64,000 nucleotides of DNA from Isoetes taiwanensis (taxonomy: Eukaryota; Streptophyta; Lycopodiopsida; Isoetales; Isoetaceae). The DNA is taken from NCBI GenBank assembly GCA_021234155.1, contig JAJEKV010000210.1, forward strand, positions 903,501 to 967,500, given 5' to 3'. Both the position numbers and the translations under genes were made by a program. This document shows positions 1 to 11,500 of the stretch, in pieces. Each line of letters opens with the position of its first letter. The stretch's first letter is position 1. The notes beneath the pieces are model-generated. The model was not told the DNA's origin. It worked only from the letters and a program-made list of their open reading frames with translations, and did not search any database.

Positions 1-1207
1 TGTAAGGCCTATTATATCTAGCCACTATTTTCTCATCCGATTCAGCTAAGAGATAGAGACGCATATTAAGAGAGCAGAATTTGTTCTTGCATGGCTTGAT
101 GTGCTATGGTGCACCATGTCTAAAAAAGATGACCCAGGAACCTGTGCTATTTTTCTTTCAAATGCTTTTACACATAATGCTTTTACACATAGAAAGAGCC
201 TTTAGGTCATGCATAAGTCTGTACATCTCTTAGTTAGAAGGGTATATTTTCTTTAGTCACTTGTTAATATAGGTCTTCTATTACAAGCTGAAAATTGTTT
301 GCTAGTTCATGCCCAAAACTCTTGCTGCCCTCTAATCCCAGAGCAATATGGTTAGCAATATGGTTAATAATGGTTGTTAGTATGTCTTATAAGGAGCATG
401 TCTGGAATCGAAAGCTAAAACTACAAATAACTACAGACATATAACTCCTCATTGTTATGTAATTTACACAAATTTTCAGAAAGTACATCTATAGAGCATC
501 TTTGGACTTATAGCTTCTTGGTACATCAATTCAAAAGATTTAAAGCTATAAGACATCATTATACTGTGCAAAAGCACTTGTGGTTGATACTTTGCAGCGT
601 CTTTGGGTTTATATTTTCCTCTTGAGTCTATATTCTAGAGTCAATTTTCTAATCGTCACTTTCAGCTCATGAAGGCTCAAATTACCGGTCTTATTAGATA
701 TTGTAAATTCTAGGACACTACAAATGGCAACGCTAATGAAATTATACAACCACAATCACAAAACGAGCAATCCAATGTCTATCGAAAAGGCGACATATGC
801 TTTTGATGACAAGCTTGCCTTAGAATTGTTTGTAAATATTGATTTCTTTCCAGACTCACCATATGATGACAATTAATAGCCTTACAAACTTCATTTTCAT
901 ATTTCTCATATGTCGAACTATTCAAAAATGCTTAAAGTGTTCAATATAACACAGTACAATTTTGATCCCATTGAAAGACATTACGTAAACCTTTACAACA
1001 CAACAAAAAATGACTACAACAACCTCATATCCTGCCCTTCCAAAACTAAGAAATACTGATACCTTTAACGAAGGGGCATCATCTAAACTATCCAAACAAC
1101 ATATGCTATTTCAACCATGGACAATAAAATTCAATACAATTTTGCCCTAGTACAAATATAATTCAATTATTTTTTCCTATCCAATTACCTTGCCCTAATT
1201 TCATGCG

Positions 1208-1248
<41 letters not shown>

Positions 1249-1600
1249 GGGGGAGAAGAGAAAAGGAAACCTGACACGACAACCTCACCCACGATCAACA
1301 AAAAATAACAACCCAAAAAACATGCAACCACGCCCGAGGTGCCATCGGAGTGCAAATCAATGTGGCATTACCTTTTTATTGCTACTCCAAGCATAAATAT
1401 TGCATTTGCCCGGGGGGCTCGAATTGTAGATTCTATAAACTATGGTTGCATTCCAGGTACATCATCTGAACAACTCAGATGAACTTCTAACCCTTGAATC
1501 ATTCCAGGAATCTTATATATATTTGTAGTTTGTTAAGATTTGTTGTCCATAAACTAAACTTTATAAACATTTTCGTGCAGTAATTCTATATGATTATTAT
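1..1600. other. AT-rich non-coding sequence with poly(T) tract
   Basis: I see no convincing exon here. The only striking structure is an uninterrupted T run at about 1208-1247, followed by GGGGGGAG. This could be the poly(A) tail of an antisense retroposon, but I could not find matching flanking repeats. The right end may be intron of the GT47-like gene that follows. Confidence 0.5.
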
Positions 1601-1626
1601 GACTTGCCCTTCAATGATGTCTTAAA

Positions 1627-1974
1627 TTGGCAGAATTTTGCACTTTGCTGAGGGAAAAAGATGTTTATGATTTGAAGTCTATTTTGCAGCCTATCACAGA
1701 TGAGCAGTACCATGCATTACATAAAGATTTGCTACAAGTAAGTTTTCTTCTTTGCGCCTTCACACTAATTTCCGTAAAGGCAACAAGTTGCATGCATGCA
1801 TTTATGCAGCTATTAAGAAAAAATTTCCAATTCTAGGAAATAAGCACAAATGATTTCAGATGATGACCTGTTTTAAATCCCAACTTGTTTTGCTTGCAGG
1901 TTCAAAATCACTTTGAGTGGCGTACACCACCTCAATCATATGATACCTTTCACATGGTCATATATGAACTTTGA
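1627..1974 (+). pseudogene. C-terminal exons of a GT47 exostosin-like glycosyltransferase (fragment)
   Basis: Two exons can be joined. The first ends at about 1738 with HALHKDLLQ before a perfect GTAAGT donor. The second starts after CTTGCAG at 1900 and reads VQNHFEWRTPPQSYDTFHM, then VIYEL and a stop. The order LK-x-IL, then VQ-x-HF, then PP-x2-YD-x-FHM is what I know from the C-terminus of plant GT47 (exostosin-domain) glycosyltransferases, Golgi enzymes that build cell-wall glycans. The stop falls where those proteins usually continue for several residues, and I found no upstream donor-sugar-binding exons to the left edge. It is therefore a truncated fragment, or the last exons of a gene starting outside the window. 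The assignment rests on one short motif. Confidence 0.45.
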
Positions 1975-1979
1975 TTAAG

Positions 1980-4500
1980 ACATCACACAATTCAATATAA
2001 GAAAAGGAGGGTTGCATACGGCATCATCAAAGGAAGTTGTACATCATAATCTGTTTGCATTTCCTCACACATTTTATTGTGAAGGCTTATGGCAGTGATC
2101 TGAGAAATAACAAACATCTATGGGATCCATTTTAACTTCTTGAGTGCAAGTGATGAAAGGTTGTTACATAATCATTTACAGGTATTGTTTATAAGTGATG
2201 TCAATGGCAATGCTTTTGTACGTACCTCACTTCCAAACCTAGCGGATCCCTTCATCTCGATCACATTTGGCCCAATGCAAAATTGGATAGCCATCTTGTC
2301 TGGCCCAATGCGAAACCAGGATCTGGTAAAACTCAAACTATTACCCTCAAACTATTACAACTCAAACAATTACCCTCAAACCGCTACAACCCAATCTCAA
2401 GCATGTCGTACCGCTAGTTAGGCCAAGCCTGCCTTACTGCTAGTTTAGGGCTTTTCTTCTCAAATAGAAAACGATCAAGTTCTAGGATGATCTTTAACCT
2501 TGCCTGAATTTTCTATAACTTTCTCTTCTATTTGTCTAAGTCTTATTGTTTGTCCCTTTAATTCATTTAAGCCATAGTGGTTCTGCATAGGACGGATGGA
2601 TTATGGAATTAAGCAAATAAAGCATGTGGTGTCCTTTGTTTGTTGTCAATTTTTTGTAGGTCTATACACCATTTTCCTCTTTCCTACAACTTCAACCATG
2701 ATTTTTTTTCCAAGGGGATTGATTTGTCAAGTCAATCCATTTGCTGATATTGATCATCTAAAGTCTGCACGAATCCATTGCTACCAGAGCTACATTCAAT
2801 TAAGCAAATAAACCTTAGTTATGTTGGAAATGATATAATTGTGTCCTCGGATATGTTGGGCCACAGAATGCCAAAGCTTTGGGCTGCAAGTCCCTATGTT
2901 CTAAAATCAACATTGCTCTTTAAAACGTCAAGTGTTTTGACCTCGACATTCGGACGTAGCATAAAATACCTTTGTCCATGAAGGACCAACTACTTTTGCC
3001 TTTAATAAAGGCATCTTATGCAATCTAACTAATGCCAATTTGTATAAAAGCTACAGATTATGCTCAATTGGTATTCCACATGGGCTACAAAATGGCAATA
3101 TAAAAATGACATTTGATACACATTCCATGGAAGAGGGAAAGACAAAATCCCATTCAATCGCAATAGACATCTCCGTACAAAAGTGTCATCTGTCTATGTC
3201 TTGGTTTTCTAATTTTTGACAAACATATGTATGAGAATGAAGTAAGGCACGCCAAGGAAAACCAATAAATATTGCTTCCTTAGATCAAATACAAAGGAAA
3301 AAATACCAAACATGAAGTTGATCTTCAAGTACAATAAATTGCCACAAATGCGAAAGTATATACAACAAGCACTTTGCCACGAAAATAACTTTATACTCAA
3401 GATATTTTCAAATGCAGTATATATTCTTTCATATACAAAAAGAATGCATAGAAAAAGAATAGAAACAATAATCATCATTAACAATCTAAAAAAGATATCG
3501 TATATGTTAATTATAATAACGACGGTGAGGTATGACGTCTCACTAAGTCAACTAATCACAATCCTTTTATTTGAATATTATAAAAGATTGATTTCCTCCA
3601 TAAATGACCATATTTTCATATATACAAAATATAAAATTCATCGCATATTATACTCATAATTGCTAAAGCTCAATGCTTGAAAACATATTTTTATCTTGTT
3701 TACATGTGCAGCCTAAACCAACTACCAAGCCTTAACCAACTTGACCTTGCTAAAGCCTTCTGGTGTGCCTTTTGCTAGTTTTTTTTTTTTTAAATAATGG
3801 GCTTAAATATCCTACGTGCATTCAATGGCACAACATATTCTAGTTGACAACATGTTTGGTAAGACAACAATAACATATTGCAACAATAATGCTCCATGTT
3901 GCCAAATCAACAATTACTAAATTTTGACTTAAATGGTACAACATATTCTAGTCGAGAGCATGCTTGGTCAACAATTACCAAGTCAGCAAGTGCCAAGTCA
4001 ACAAGGCTAGTCATAAGATATTCTAGTCATAATGCTATTCTATGCATTATGTTAAGGCATATTGTCTACAACATGTTTGGTAAAACGTAAGTCAACAATT
4101 TTCAAGTCAACAAGTGTGAATCACTCCTAAGCAAAAGTTTGACTTTCATTGACCAAAGACTTGTTGTTACAACTTTAATTTACACTAATAAATTCTATTC
4201 AAAATGGGGTTAAGGCAATTGCAATTGACACTAGCCAATTATAATTACAATTACCAAACAAATGCCAAGCCAACATAAGATGATTGGTGTACAAATATGA
4301 TGGCCATTTCAAGATAGATAGTGTTTTTTTTTTTCAAATATTTTAGGAAATAAAGTCATGGTCATTTCAAGATAATTGCATTTCACTTCGTATCTTATTA
4401 AATCATTACGATTAAGATTCCAATGGTATGAAAATTCTAAAATCGTAGCCTCCGGAATTTATTTCACGCCAGCCTTTATATGGTCGTGAGGGAGAAGCAT
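1980..4500. other. AT-rich intergenic sequence
   Basis: Only short open frames without recognisable motifs. Between 3830 and 4100 the phrases 'caacatgtttggtaa' and 'tcaacaatta/tcaagtcaacaag' recur in a loose, degenerate direct-repeat pattern. No gene, RNA or transposon ends were recognised. Confidence 0.4.
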
Positions 4501-4522
4501 CTCGTCCAATTCTCCCAACAGA

Positions 4523-4938
4523 ATGCCGAAGCGCTCCCATTCCCGCTCTGCCTCCCCTGCCCAATTTCCCTGGTCTTGCCAAAGCTTGGTATGGGATAGG
4601 GTCATCGCCTACAGATGGAGTGCATGCAGATTAATGAAGAAGACGATGCAGAAGACCGGGAATTGTCTAAATCAAGCCAAGATGAAGAAAGCTTGGATGA
4701 AACAAGCCCTGATTACACAATCTCAAATGAAACCAACTTTTCTTTTGAAACCGGTACAGAGCTTTTGGATTCCTGTGAAGCTCTTTCTAGGGAAATGTGG
4801 AGGGAGTATCTGCAAGAAGTTGAATTCGATGAAGATGAGGCAACAAGCGCCATTTTGGGATCCAGCCAAGATGAACCAGAACACCCGGTGGATGCTACAA
4901 AGTTTGTGAATTTTCATAATTGGCTTGAAAGTAAGTAA
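4523..4938 (+). CDS. unrecognised acidic protein, possible first exon(s)
   Basis: An open frame from the ATG at 4615 encodes about 107 residues rich in Glu, Asp and Ser, for example QINEEDDAEDRELSKSSQDE, ending FVNFHNWLES. It meets a strong donor-like sequence, GAAA|GTAAGT, at about 4930, which suggests an exon rather than a complete protein. A second frame from the ATG at 4523 (MPKRSHSRSASP, Arg/Ser-rich) overlaps it and could be the true N-terminus if a small frame change or micro-intron lies near 4590-4615. No domain was recognised. The acidic region looks disordered. The following sequence is an antisense transposon relic, so any downstream exons would lie beyond it or are lost. Function unknown. 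Confidence 0.35.
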
Positions 4939-6240
4939 TTAGTCTTAGTATATGATAAATTGCAATCTGTGCAAAAGCAAGAGAGGTTTCTGACCTGTAA
5001 ATGTGTCATGTGATTTGAGCACCCATGGAAACAATGAAGGTTTCTAGATCCTTCAATAGGACGTGCTTCCCACTGATTTTTTCTATACACTTGTCCTACT
5101 TCAACCTCCCAAAAAGTTCTACTTACAGTTTGAATCTTCTTTTTATATGTTGTGGGTGCTGCTGTTGACATGTACTACTTTAGCCATTCTACCACCTCGT
5201 GTGCATTGGTCATCTTGCTGCCCTTCAATTGTGCTGCTCTCAAAGCCCTCTTTATTACTACTCCTGCACCATCATCTTCTCCCTTTCCATGGCTAGAGCA
5301 CCAAAAGTTCCACATCATGTCTAAACCTGTTAAAGATTTGAATCTAGCATCAAAGTAAAATGTTTTTTTACCTTTAAATTGTGAGGCTGAGAAGGCATAA
5401 TGCTTCTTCAAAGTGATTTCCTTCACTTGCATCCAATGATTGTGTAAGAGAATGTTCTTCCTTGATCATTTCTTGTGTCTCATGATCATATATGAGGTGC
5501 ACAAGAATAGTGATCTGCTCATTATGCCAATGCTTGGATTGGACTTCATTCTGCTCCTTGAAAGAGTAATTCTTTGCAAAGTCAGCCACTGATACAATGG
5601 TTCAATTAGCAAACCTATTCAGTAGTTGTCTAAACATGGCTTGCTGCCATTTATATTTAAAATTATGTTTCAGAAACTCCTTTGCTTTGGATCTGAAGGT
5701 TTCCATCAAAACATTGGGTGAAGTCTCAATTTTCTTTTTGGGTTTGCCATTTTTATCCTTATCAATTTCAATATAATCTACGTTCTCCCAAGTGATTTTT
5801 GAGGTACTGTCCTTTGTTTCTGCTTTTGAACATCTTTCCATTTTGTCCATATACCACATTTATTGCAGGTTCCTGACAAGCATGCTTCATTGTGCCACTC
5901 CTCACCTTCAGGCTTTGGGCAAACCATGCTTCTCACAAATCACTGTTAGACTGCCAAACATGTCTTGCTACATTGCACCCTACCTGACTTGCCTTGTGGT
6001 CACAAATCTTGCACTCACAGGTGCAATCTGCAGCGTGCACCATGGACTTTTTCATGTTCTTCACCCCTTCCCTCAGCATTGACATCCTCTCATGATAGAC
6101 GCAACAACAGGTATCGAATTCAGATAGCTTTACAACAAAGTAAGGCTTTAATTTCTCAAAGGCTTTCAGCTTAATTTGAACATCTGGATTGTCTTGCTTG
6201 AAAATAGTGAAGAATTCTGTCTGCAGAATAAGCATAGAAA
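4914..6240 (-). pseudogene. transposon-derived protein relic (transposase-like), antisense, frame-broken
   Basis: Reading the minus strand from 6235 down to 4914, several adjoining open pieces form one collinear protein. They contain FKQDNPDVQIKLKAFEKLKP, then a Cys/His stretch around 5890 (EWHNEACLSGTCNKCG in a shifted frame), then DFAKNYSFKEQNEVQSKHWH, then SASQFKGKK, and finally WNFWCSSHGKGEDDGAG. I have seen this motif order (EWH..C..G.C..CG; DFAENY..QS.HW; SHGKG..DG.G) in repeated, probably transposase-related proteins of many eukaryotes, but I cannot name the family. Acidic residues in the last two blocks would suit a DDE-type nuclease core; that is inference. At least three frame changes separate the blocks, so this copy is dead. 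Confidence 0.5.
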
Positions 6241-7039
6241 ACTACTTAGTAAATGCTAATGCTAATACCACTAGTGAAACAAATACTAATGAATAGCAAC
6301 TTAGAACTAATTACTAATTCCATTAGCATTACAACATAACCCTTAGCAAACCAAACCACTAACTAGTGCTAGGATGCTGGGCTGAAAGCATTGCTAATCT
6401 GTAGTGGTAGGTGGGCTTTACTAACTATAGATTTAACCCCAGGGCGGCAACGGGAAGGCGGCAGGGCGGCAACGGCCATAAGCTCAGTTGATCATTTCGT
6501 ATAACCCATTCCCATCCCCATATGTTTCTATGTGATTCTTCTGTGATCTTTAGTTAAATCGATAGCTCTTCTTGAGAGCTCGAAGCCTTAATCTTGTGGA
6601 ATTTTTTAGTTTCAGTTTCAGATCTCTGCAGGGAATATATTCTAGGTTGAAGCATAACTTAGCTGCAACGCCAGGCAATCAGAGCGCGGGACGCCTATGC
6701 AGTCGGCAAAAGGAGGCTTTGCCAGATCTGAAGGAGGAACAAATCCCGTTGACACAGTATGCAGATCATGAGTCAGGACAATGACAATCCGAGAACAAAT
6801 CTGAGACAACGCTTTCGGCGTAGAGAAGGGATTTTGTTGAACTTCACGCTTTAAAAAACAGGTTTTTGGGGTTTTTTGATTTTGTACATGATTCCGATGT
6901 TTTGGGCTTGAAGGCGGTTGTGGATTGGGTTGCATCTCCCATCGTGTTTATGCACAGTAGAGATGTAACGCAGGAACAGCAGACAAATTTTAGCCCACGA
7001 AAAATTTTTGTATTTCCCTATTCTGTAATGTAATTTCGT
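6241..7039. other. intergenic sequence, no gene recognised
   Basis: Contains a small GC-rich patch at 6437-6476, a direct repeat of 'agggcggcaacgg'. Short open frames occur on both strands without recognisable motifs. Confidence 0.4.
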
Positions 7040-8222
7040 ATAACCCATTCACTTTTAGTTTTCAGATCCCCCTGTGGTAACTTCGCAAGTACTTGTGTAG
7101 GAAATAGGCTCCCTCTGAGGGGTAACTCGCAAAAGACTTGTGTAGGAAATAGGCTCTCTGAGACAATCTCAACACAAAGAACAAAGGCATTCTACTGAAG
7201 CATCCTACCGAAGCCGCTAGTTGTAGCAAGCATTGATTCCATAGGCGGGCGGCAATTCAGGGATACCCATGAGATCGTCATGCTCGGAAGGGAATTTGAT
7301 GCCCAGGGACGAATATTGTGAGGCTGGATCAGATAATAGATAACGAAAGGCAGGGGGTTCAGGATTTAAGAGACGGTTATCGGGGGCCCTAGTTGTCGAA
7401 AGGCCAAGGAAGGGAGTCCAAAGCTAAGGACTTTCAAACTGGGCAAACCCGGCGCAGGAGATGGTGGTGGCAGCAGCTATAAGAATGGATGTTCGAGAGG
7501 TAGCAGGCTATGGGGATAACGATAAGGGGACGTAATATTGTGCCGTAATGATAGATAAGGATGAATGGCGATGGGATTCCAAAATCCAACAGATGGAAAA
7601 AAGGATGAGGCATCGAAATCCAAAATCCCACATGATGGGAAAAGGATCGAGAATATTTTGGGCATTAGCGAGCCCATTACTATTAAGGTTTTTCCTAAAA
7701 CCCTTCGGGCGGGTTTTTAATCCCGATAGTAATCGGCGCCACTAATGTAGTCCGTGTCAAGGTAACTCGTTATCCGGTGGGCACCACTATTGGGCACCAA
7801 GAACATGCGGAATAATTGTAAAAAGGAAAGGAACTAAGTGTCGGGACGTTGAGAAGCCCCAACCCACCACCGTGATAGAGCTGGTTCAACCCGGCCTACC
7901 GGGTGTTCTATTTCCACATTCGAGTTCAGGTGCACCAAAAACTAAGGGTTCATAATCTGACCCACTATTAAAGGTGGGACAGTGGAATCCACAATGTGTA
8001 CAGCTCAAAGCTGTTGATAACGAAGCATTCTCGCATGGCCACGAAGCCAAATATAAGCGGGGTGCCGGTACCAATAGAGAAAAGTTAAGCCTTCAGAAAA
8101 GGCTACATTGTAAATCAGCATGATGTGCTAGTAGCACCCGTAAGGGAGCTCGTCCATGCTACATAAGTCCACGGGCCTCAGGGTACAAGGGACAATAATG
8201 TATCTATCTATCTATCTATCTA
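7040..8222 (+). mobile_element. probable non-LTR retroelement 3' fragment with (ATCT)n tail
   Basis: This block is clearly more GC-rich than its flanks and ends at 8203-8221 in a tetranucleotide run (TATC/ATCT)n after 'gggacaataatg'. The stretch at 7685-7745 resembles, at nucleotide level, the 3' part of the LINE fragment at 9560-9625 (Thr/Pro-coding 'aaacc..tcg..gggtttttaatcc', then 'agtaat'). A simple-sequence tail is typical of plant LINEs and some SINEs. Two near-identical phrases 'cttgtgtaggaaataggctc' lie at about 7092 and 7138. No coding domain is readable. Confidence 0.35.
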
Positions 8223-8844
8223 GTTTAGTGCTAACATTGACAAAATTACTAACAGTTGCGCCAACATTAATGAAATTGGTAACATTATCAATGTCATTAA
8301 CAAAATCACTAACACTGGCACTAACATCAATACAATTACTAAAAGTGGCATCAACATTATAAAGGTGAAAAACCTTAACACTATAACAAAAAATGCTCCA
8401 TTACCAACCATCAATAGCACTAAAACTTGCTAGCACGACAAGAACGTACAGATTAATTTGATTAGTAGACACAATTCATATTCGAATCAATAAACTAGTA
8501 ATAAGTAAACGTGAAAAATACTTGCTAAAGAACTTTTCCTATAGATAGTATACCTGGCTCACATCAAGGTAATGTGTTGGATGCTTAGAATGTTTTCCTC
8601 TGATCTGACGTCCTTGAGGTTAGGCGAAACTCTGGTGTAGTTTGATAATCCACAACTTTTTCAATCACTTCTTGGCTCAGGGAATCCTTTCTCGTCTTCC
8701 TCCCCCCAGAGCCCATAATGCGTTTTTATTTGCAACATGGTGCTTCTTAACTCTAGAACAATTCCTTGGATGAATTCTTAAAGCCTTGGCAGCTAATCTT
8801 TTGCTGCCATGCCTGACCTTCCCAAGTGCCATGACTAATGCTGC

Positions 8845-9090
8845 TCATTTTGCTGCTAATTTGTCATTGAACTCCACTCCTTTCACATGTTGTATGGTTT
8901 CTTGGATGCTACCAACAATTTCACTGTGAACGATCTTTTCCTTATCAGACACTGCAACCTGCATAACTTTGCTGTTCTCCACTAGATGCCATACTTCTTT
9001 CTTCTGGTCTGTAGACATCGAACCTTCAAATCTAAAAACGTTTTTGTGATTACGGGGCTGCATGTTGCAATTGCTTTTTTGAGTGCTCAA
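8845..9090 (-). other. short unrecognised antisense open frame
   Basis: An 81-codon frame on the minus strand contains FEGSMSTDQKKEVWHLVENS and a Val/Glu-rich helix-like tail (VHSEIVGSIQETIQHVKGVE). Its composition looks protein-like rather than random. However, it has no recognisable domain, its neighbours are LINE fragments, and nothing supports splicing. It could be a relic of transposon coding sequence. Confidence 0.2.
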
Positions 9091-9149
9091 TACTCCAATC
9101 TAAATTTTCATTTACAATTGCTGCCGCATCTTGCTTGTTCTTTGTCGTT

Positions 9150-9698
9150 GCACACATAAATCCCACCTTGGCACCAGGGCCCCAAGCTTATTTGCTTGCT
9201 TCATTGTCCAGGAACAAGCTTGTAGCTATTGCATCAATTCGCACGGGGTCCCACAGGCTACGGATTGAGACAGGTAGATGGGAGCGGCCGCAATTACCGC
9301 GAGAAGCGAGACTATGTGCCTGTTGGCAGTTACAGGTTATTGAAGATGAAAGCCATACTCTTCTGAGTTGCCTTGCTTTTAAGATAGTCCGGAATCATTT
9401 TTTGACCTTAGCATTCCATTCCACGCTTCCACAACTTCTCAGAGCACCATCTGTGCATGACTTGGCATTATACATACTTGAGGTTCTAGATAAACGTCTG
9501 CAATTACTGAGCCCTCAGTAGTCATTATCTCTGCTTGTCTAGTATCATCATTACTGCAAAGGTTTTTCCCTTGAAAACCTTTCGAGACAGGGGTTTTTTA
9601 ATCCTAGTAGTAATGATTGTACTAGCCCATTGTATGGGTCCCATGACCTATTGGTCTACGTGGACGTTAAAAAAACTATTCTATTCTATTCTATTCTA
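9150..9698 (+). mobile_element. 5'-truncated LINE, C-terminal coding part plus 3' end with (TTCTA)n tail
   Basis: The frame up to 9521 reads RLRIETGRWERPQLPREARL, then C-x-C, then EDESHTLLSCLAFKIVRNHF. This is the C-terminal zinc-binding pattern (RIETGR..R..C..C....EDE.H.L..C) found after the reverse transcriptase domain of plant non-LTR retrotransposons. After the stop (9521) comes a conserved-looking 3' end and a (TTCTA)n run at about 9675-9698. A second copy of the last 320 bp lies in the opposite orientation at 47643-47961. The reverse transcriptase domain itself is missing, as expected for 5' truncation. No clear target-site duplication was found. Confidence 0.65.
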
Positions 9699-9981
9699 CA
9701 AACGCCATTTTTGCCTCATGTCTTCATCATTAGCCATTGGATCACAAGAAGCCTGAACAAAAAACGGATGGAAAGAAAGAAACGAGATCTCTTCTCCTCG
9801 AGAAAGGGGGAATCAACCACCCCCCGATATTCTCGCTAATTTTGAATTTCCCTCTTCCTGTAATACTAAAAAATAGTGCTAATTTGGGTGGACAAAAGGA
9901 CACTAAAAATGAGACACTGTAAGATGCAAGGACCCCCCTTTCTTTAATGATGACGTAAGAGGAGTAGCAATCTTTGAAAAT

Positions 9982-11500
9982 TTAGGGACAAATTTGTGAT
10001 AGTAATCTACAATTTCCCAAAAAAACTCTTACTTCCTTCACAGTCTGTGGCACTGGCCAATCTTTCACGGCTTTAGTCTTTGCAGGATTTGACGCAACTC
10101 CATTTTCAGAAATCATATGGCCCAAATACACCAATTTATGCTGTGCAAAAGAACATTTAGACATTTTCCCATACAATTTCTCTTCTCTCAGGATACTCAA
10201 AGTCTGCCTCACATGCTCCACATGTTCTTGCAAGGTTCTAGAATAAACTAGAATATCATCAAAGAACACCGATATGAAATTATCCAGGAAAGGTCTAAAA
10301 ACATCATTCATCAATCGCATAAAGGTCACAGGCGTATTGTTAAACCAAGCGACATCACAACAAACTCGTAGTGGCCATAGCGTATCCGAAAGGCAGTCTT
10401 ATAGATATATGACTCCTTGATCCTTATTTGGTGGTATCCAGCCCGAAGATCAATCTTAGTAAAATACTTTGCTTGATCCAATTGATCAAACAACTCGTCC
10501 ATCTTGGGCAATTGTGATCTGATTAAGAATCCAGTAATCAATATAAAGTCTTAATATGCCATCTTTTTTCTTTATAAATAAAATAGGAATAAAAATGGGG
10601 ACGTACTGGGCCTTATAGAGACTTGATCCAACAATTCGGCCAATTGCTAAGGCATGAAACCTATAAGGTGGTCTTGATGTAGGCTCCGCTCCCTAAATGA
10701 GATCGATCTCATGATTTACTAACCTATGAGGAGGCAACTGTGTCAATTCCTCAGGAAATACATCTCTAAACTCACCCAATCTGCCAAATCTGCTTCTCGA
10801 TGCTTGGCAATTTTTACAACCTCCTCAAGATCCGTACATGATACCGCAGACATTGTGCTCTTTATGTCCACCTGAAGCCCTTGCACAAACCTAAACCACA
10901 ACTTTATGTTGTCCATTGTAGTACAATGGGGCTACAATCTTCTAAACTTTTCATTGTACTCCACTACTATACCAATCTGTTTAAAATCGAAGAACTCGTT
11001 CATCCTCTCTATCTTATATCTTGGAGATGTAAAATAACTTCGAAGGCACTCTTAGACTCTGTCCATGTAGCCTGCAGAAGCGTCTTCCCCATGTTTATCA
11101 GACACCACCAAACACGTGCAAATCCTTCCAGGATTGCTTTGTAAGGAGAGCCTTTACTGACTCTTCGGCTTTGATTAAATCAAAATAAAACTCCACTCCA
11201 TGGAGCCATGCATCTACATCATCCCCCGTTGTGTTCTCAACAGCGAACACTTCCCTCTTGGTATCTTTCAACACACTCCGGATCGGTCATTCATTCTATG
11301 GAACCTATTGTTGGATATTGTCCCATAAAATCTTCCTGGTTCCGATAGCTTTCTCTGCTTCGCTCTTTTGATGGGATGCAGTCTGTTGCAAGGCTTGTTG
11401 AGTTGCTTGCAGAATACTTTCAACATCTGAAGCTCCATTAGCTCCACATTCACCTGCACCATTAGCATCACCAGCTTCCATATACAGAAACATCATTAGC
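9982..11500 (-). mobile_element. antisense Ty3/gypsy relic (gag part, N-terminal RT)
   Basis: On the minus strand, 11496-11150 reads a gag-like region (Gln/Ala-rich, then a capsid-like stretch with WLHGVEFYFDL). About 10830-10560 reads a decayed RT entry region. 10541-10330 reads [16 protein letters not shown]. 10329-9982 reads FISVFFDDILVYSR followed by LVYLGHMISENGV. These are Ty3/gypsy RT motifs; the catalytic box is FFDD rather than the usual YxDD/FLDD. Frameshifts and stops occur throughout. Zinc knuckle, protease, RNase H, integrase and both LTRs are absent or unrecognised, so this is an internally deleted, truncated relic. Confidence 0.75.

Noticed and set aside
5175-5432. Intact gene on the minus strand
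   Set aside because: The frame is only one block of a longer collinear protein whose neighbours are in other frames, so it is a pseudogene.
10881-11144. Sense-strand gene
   Set aside because: It is the reverse strand of the antisense gypsy gag relic, without motifs of its own.
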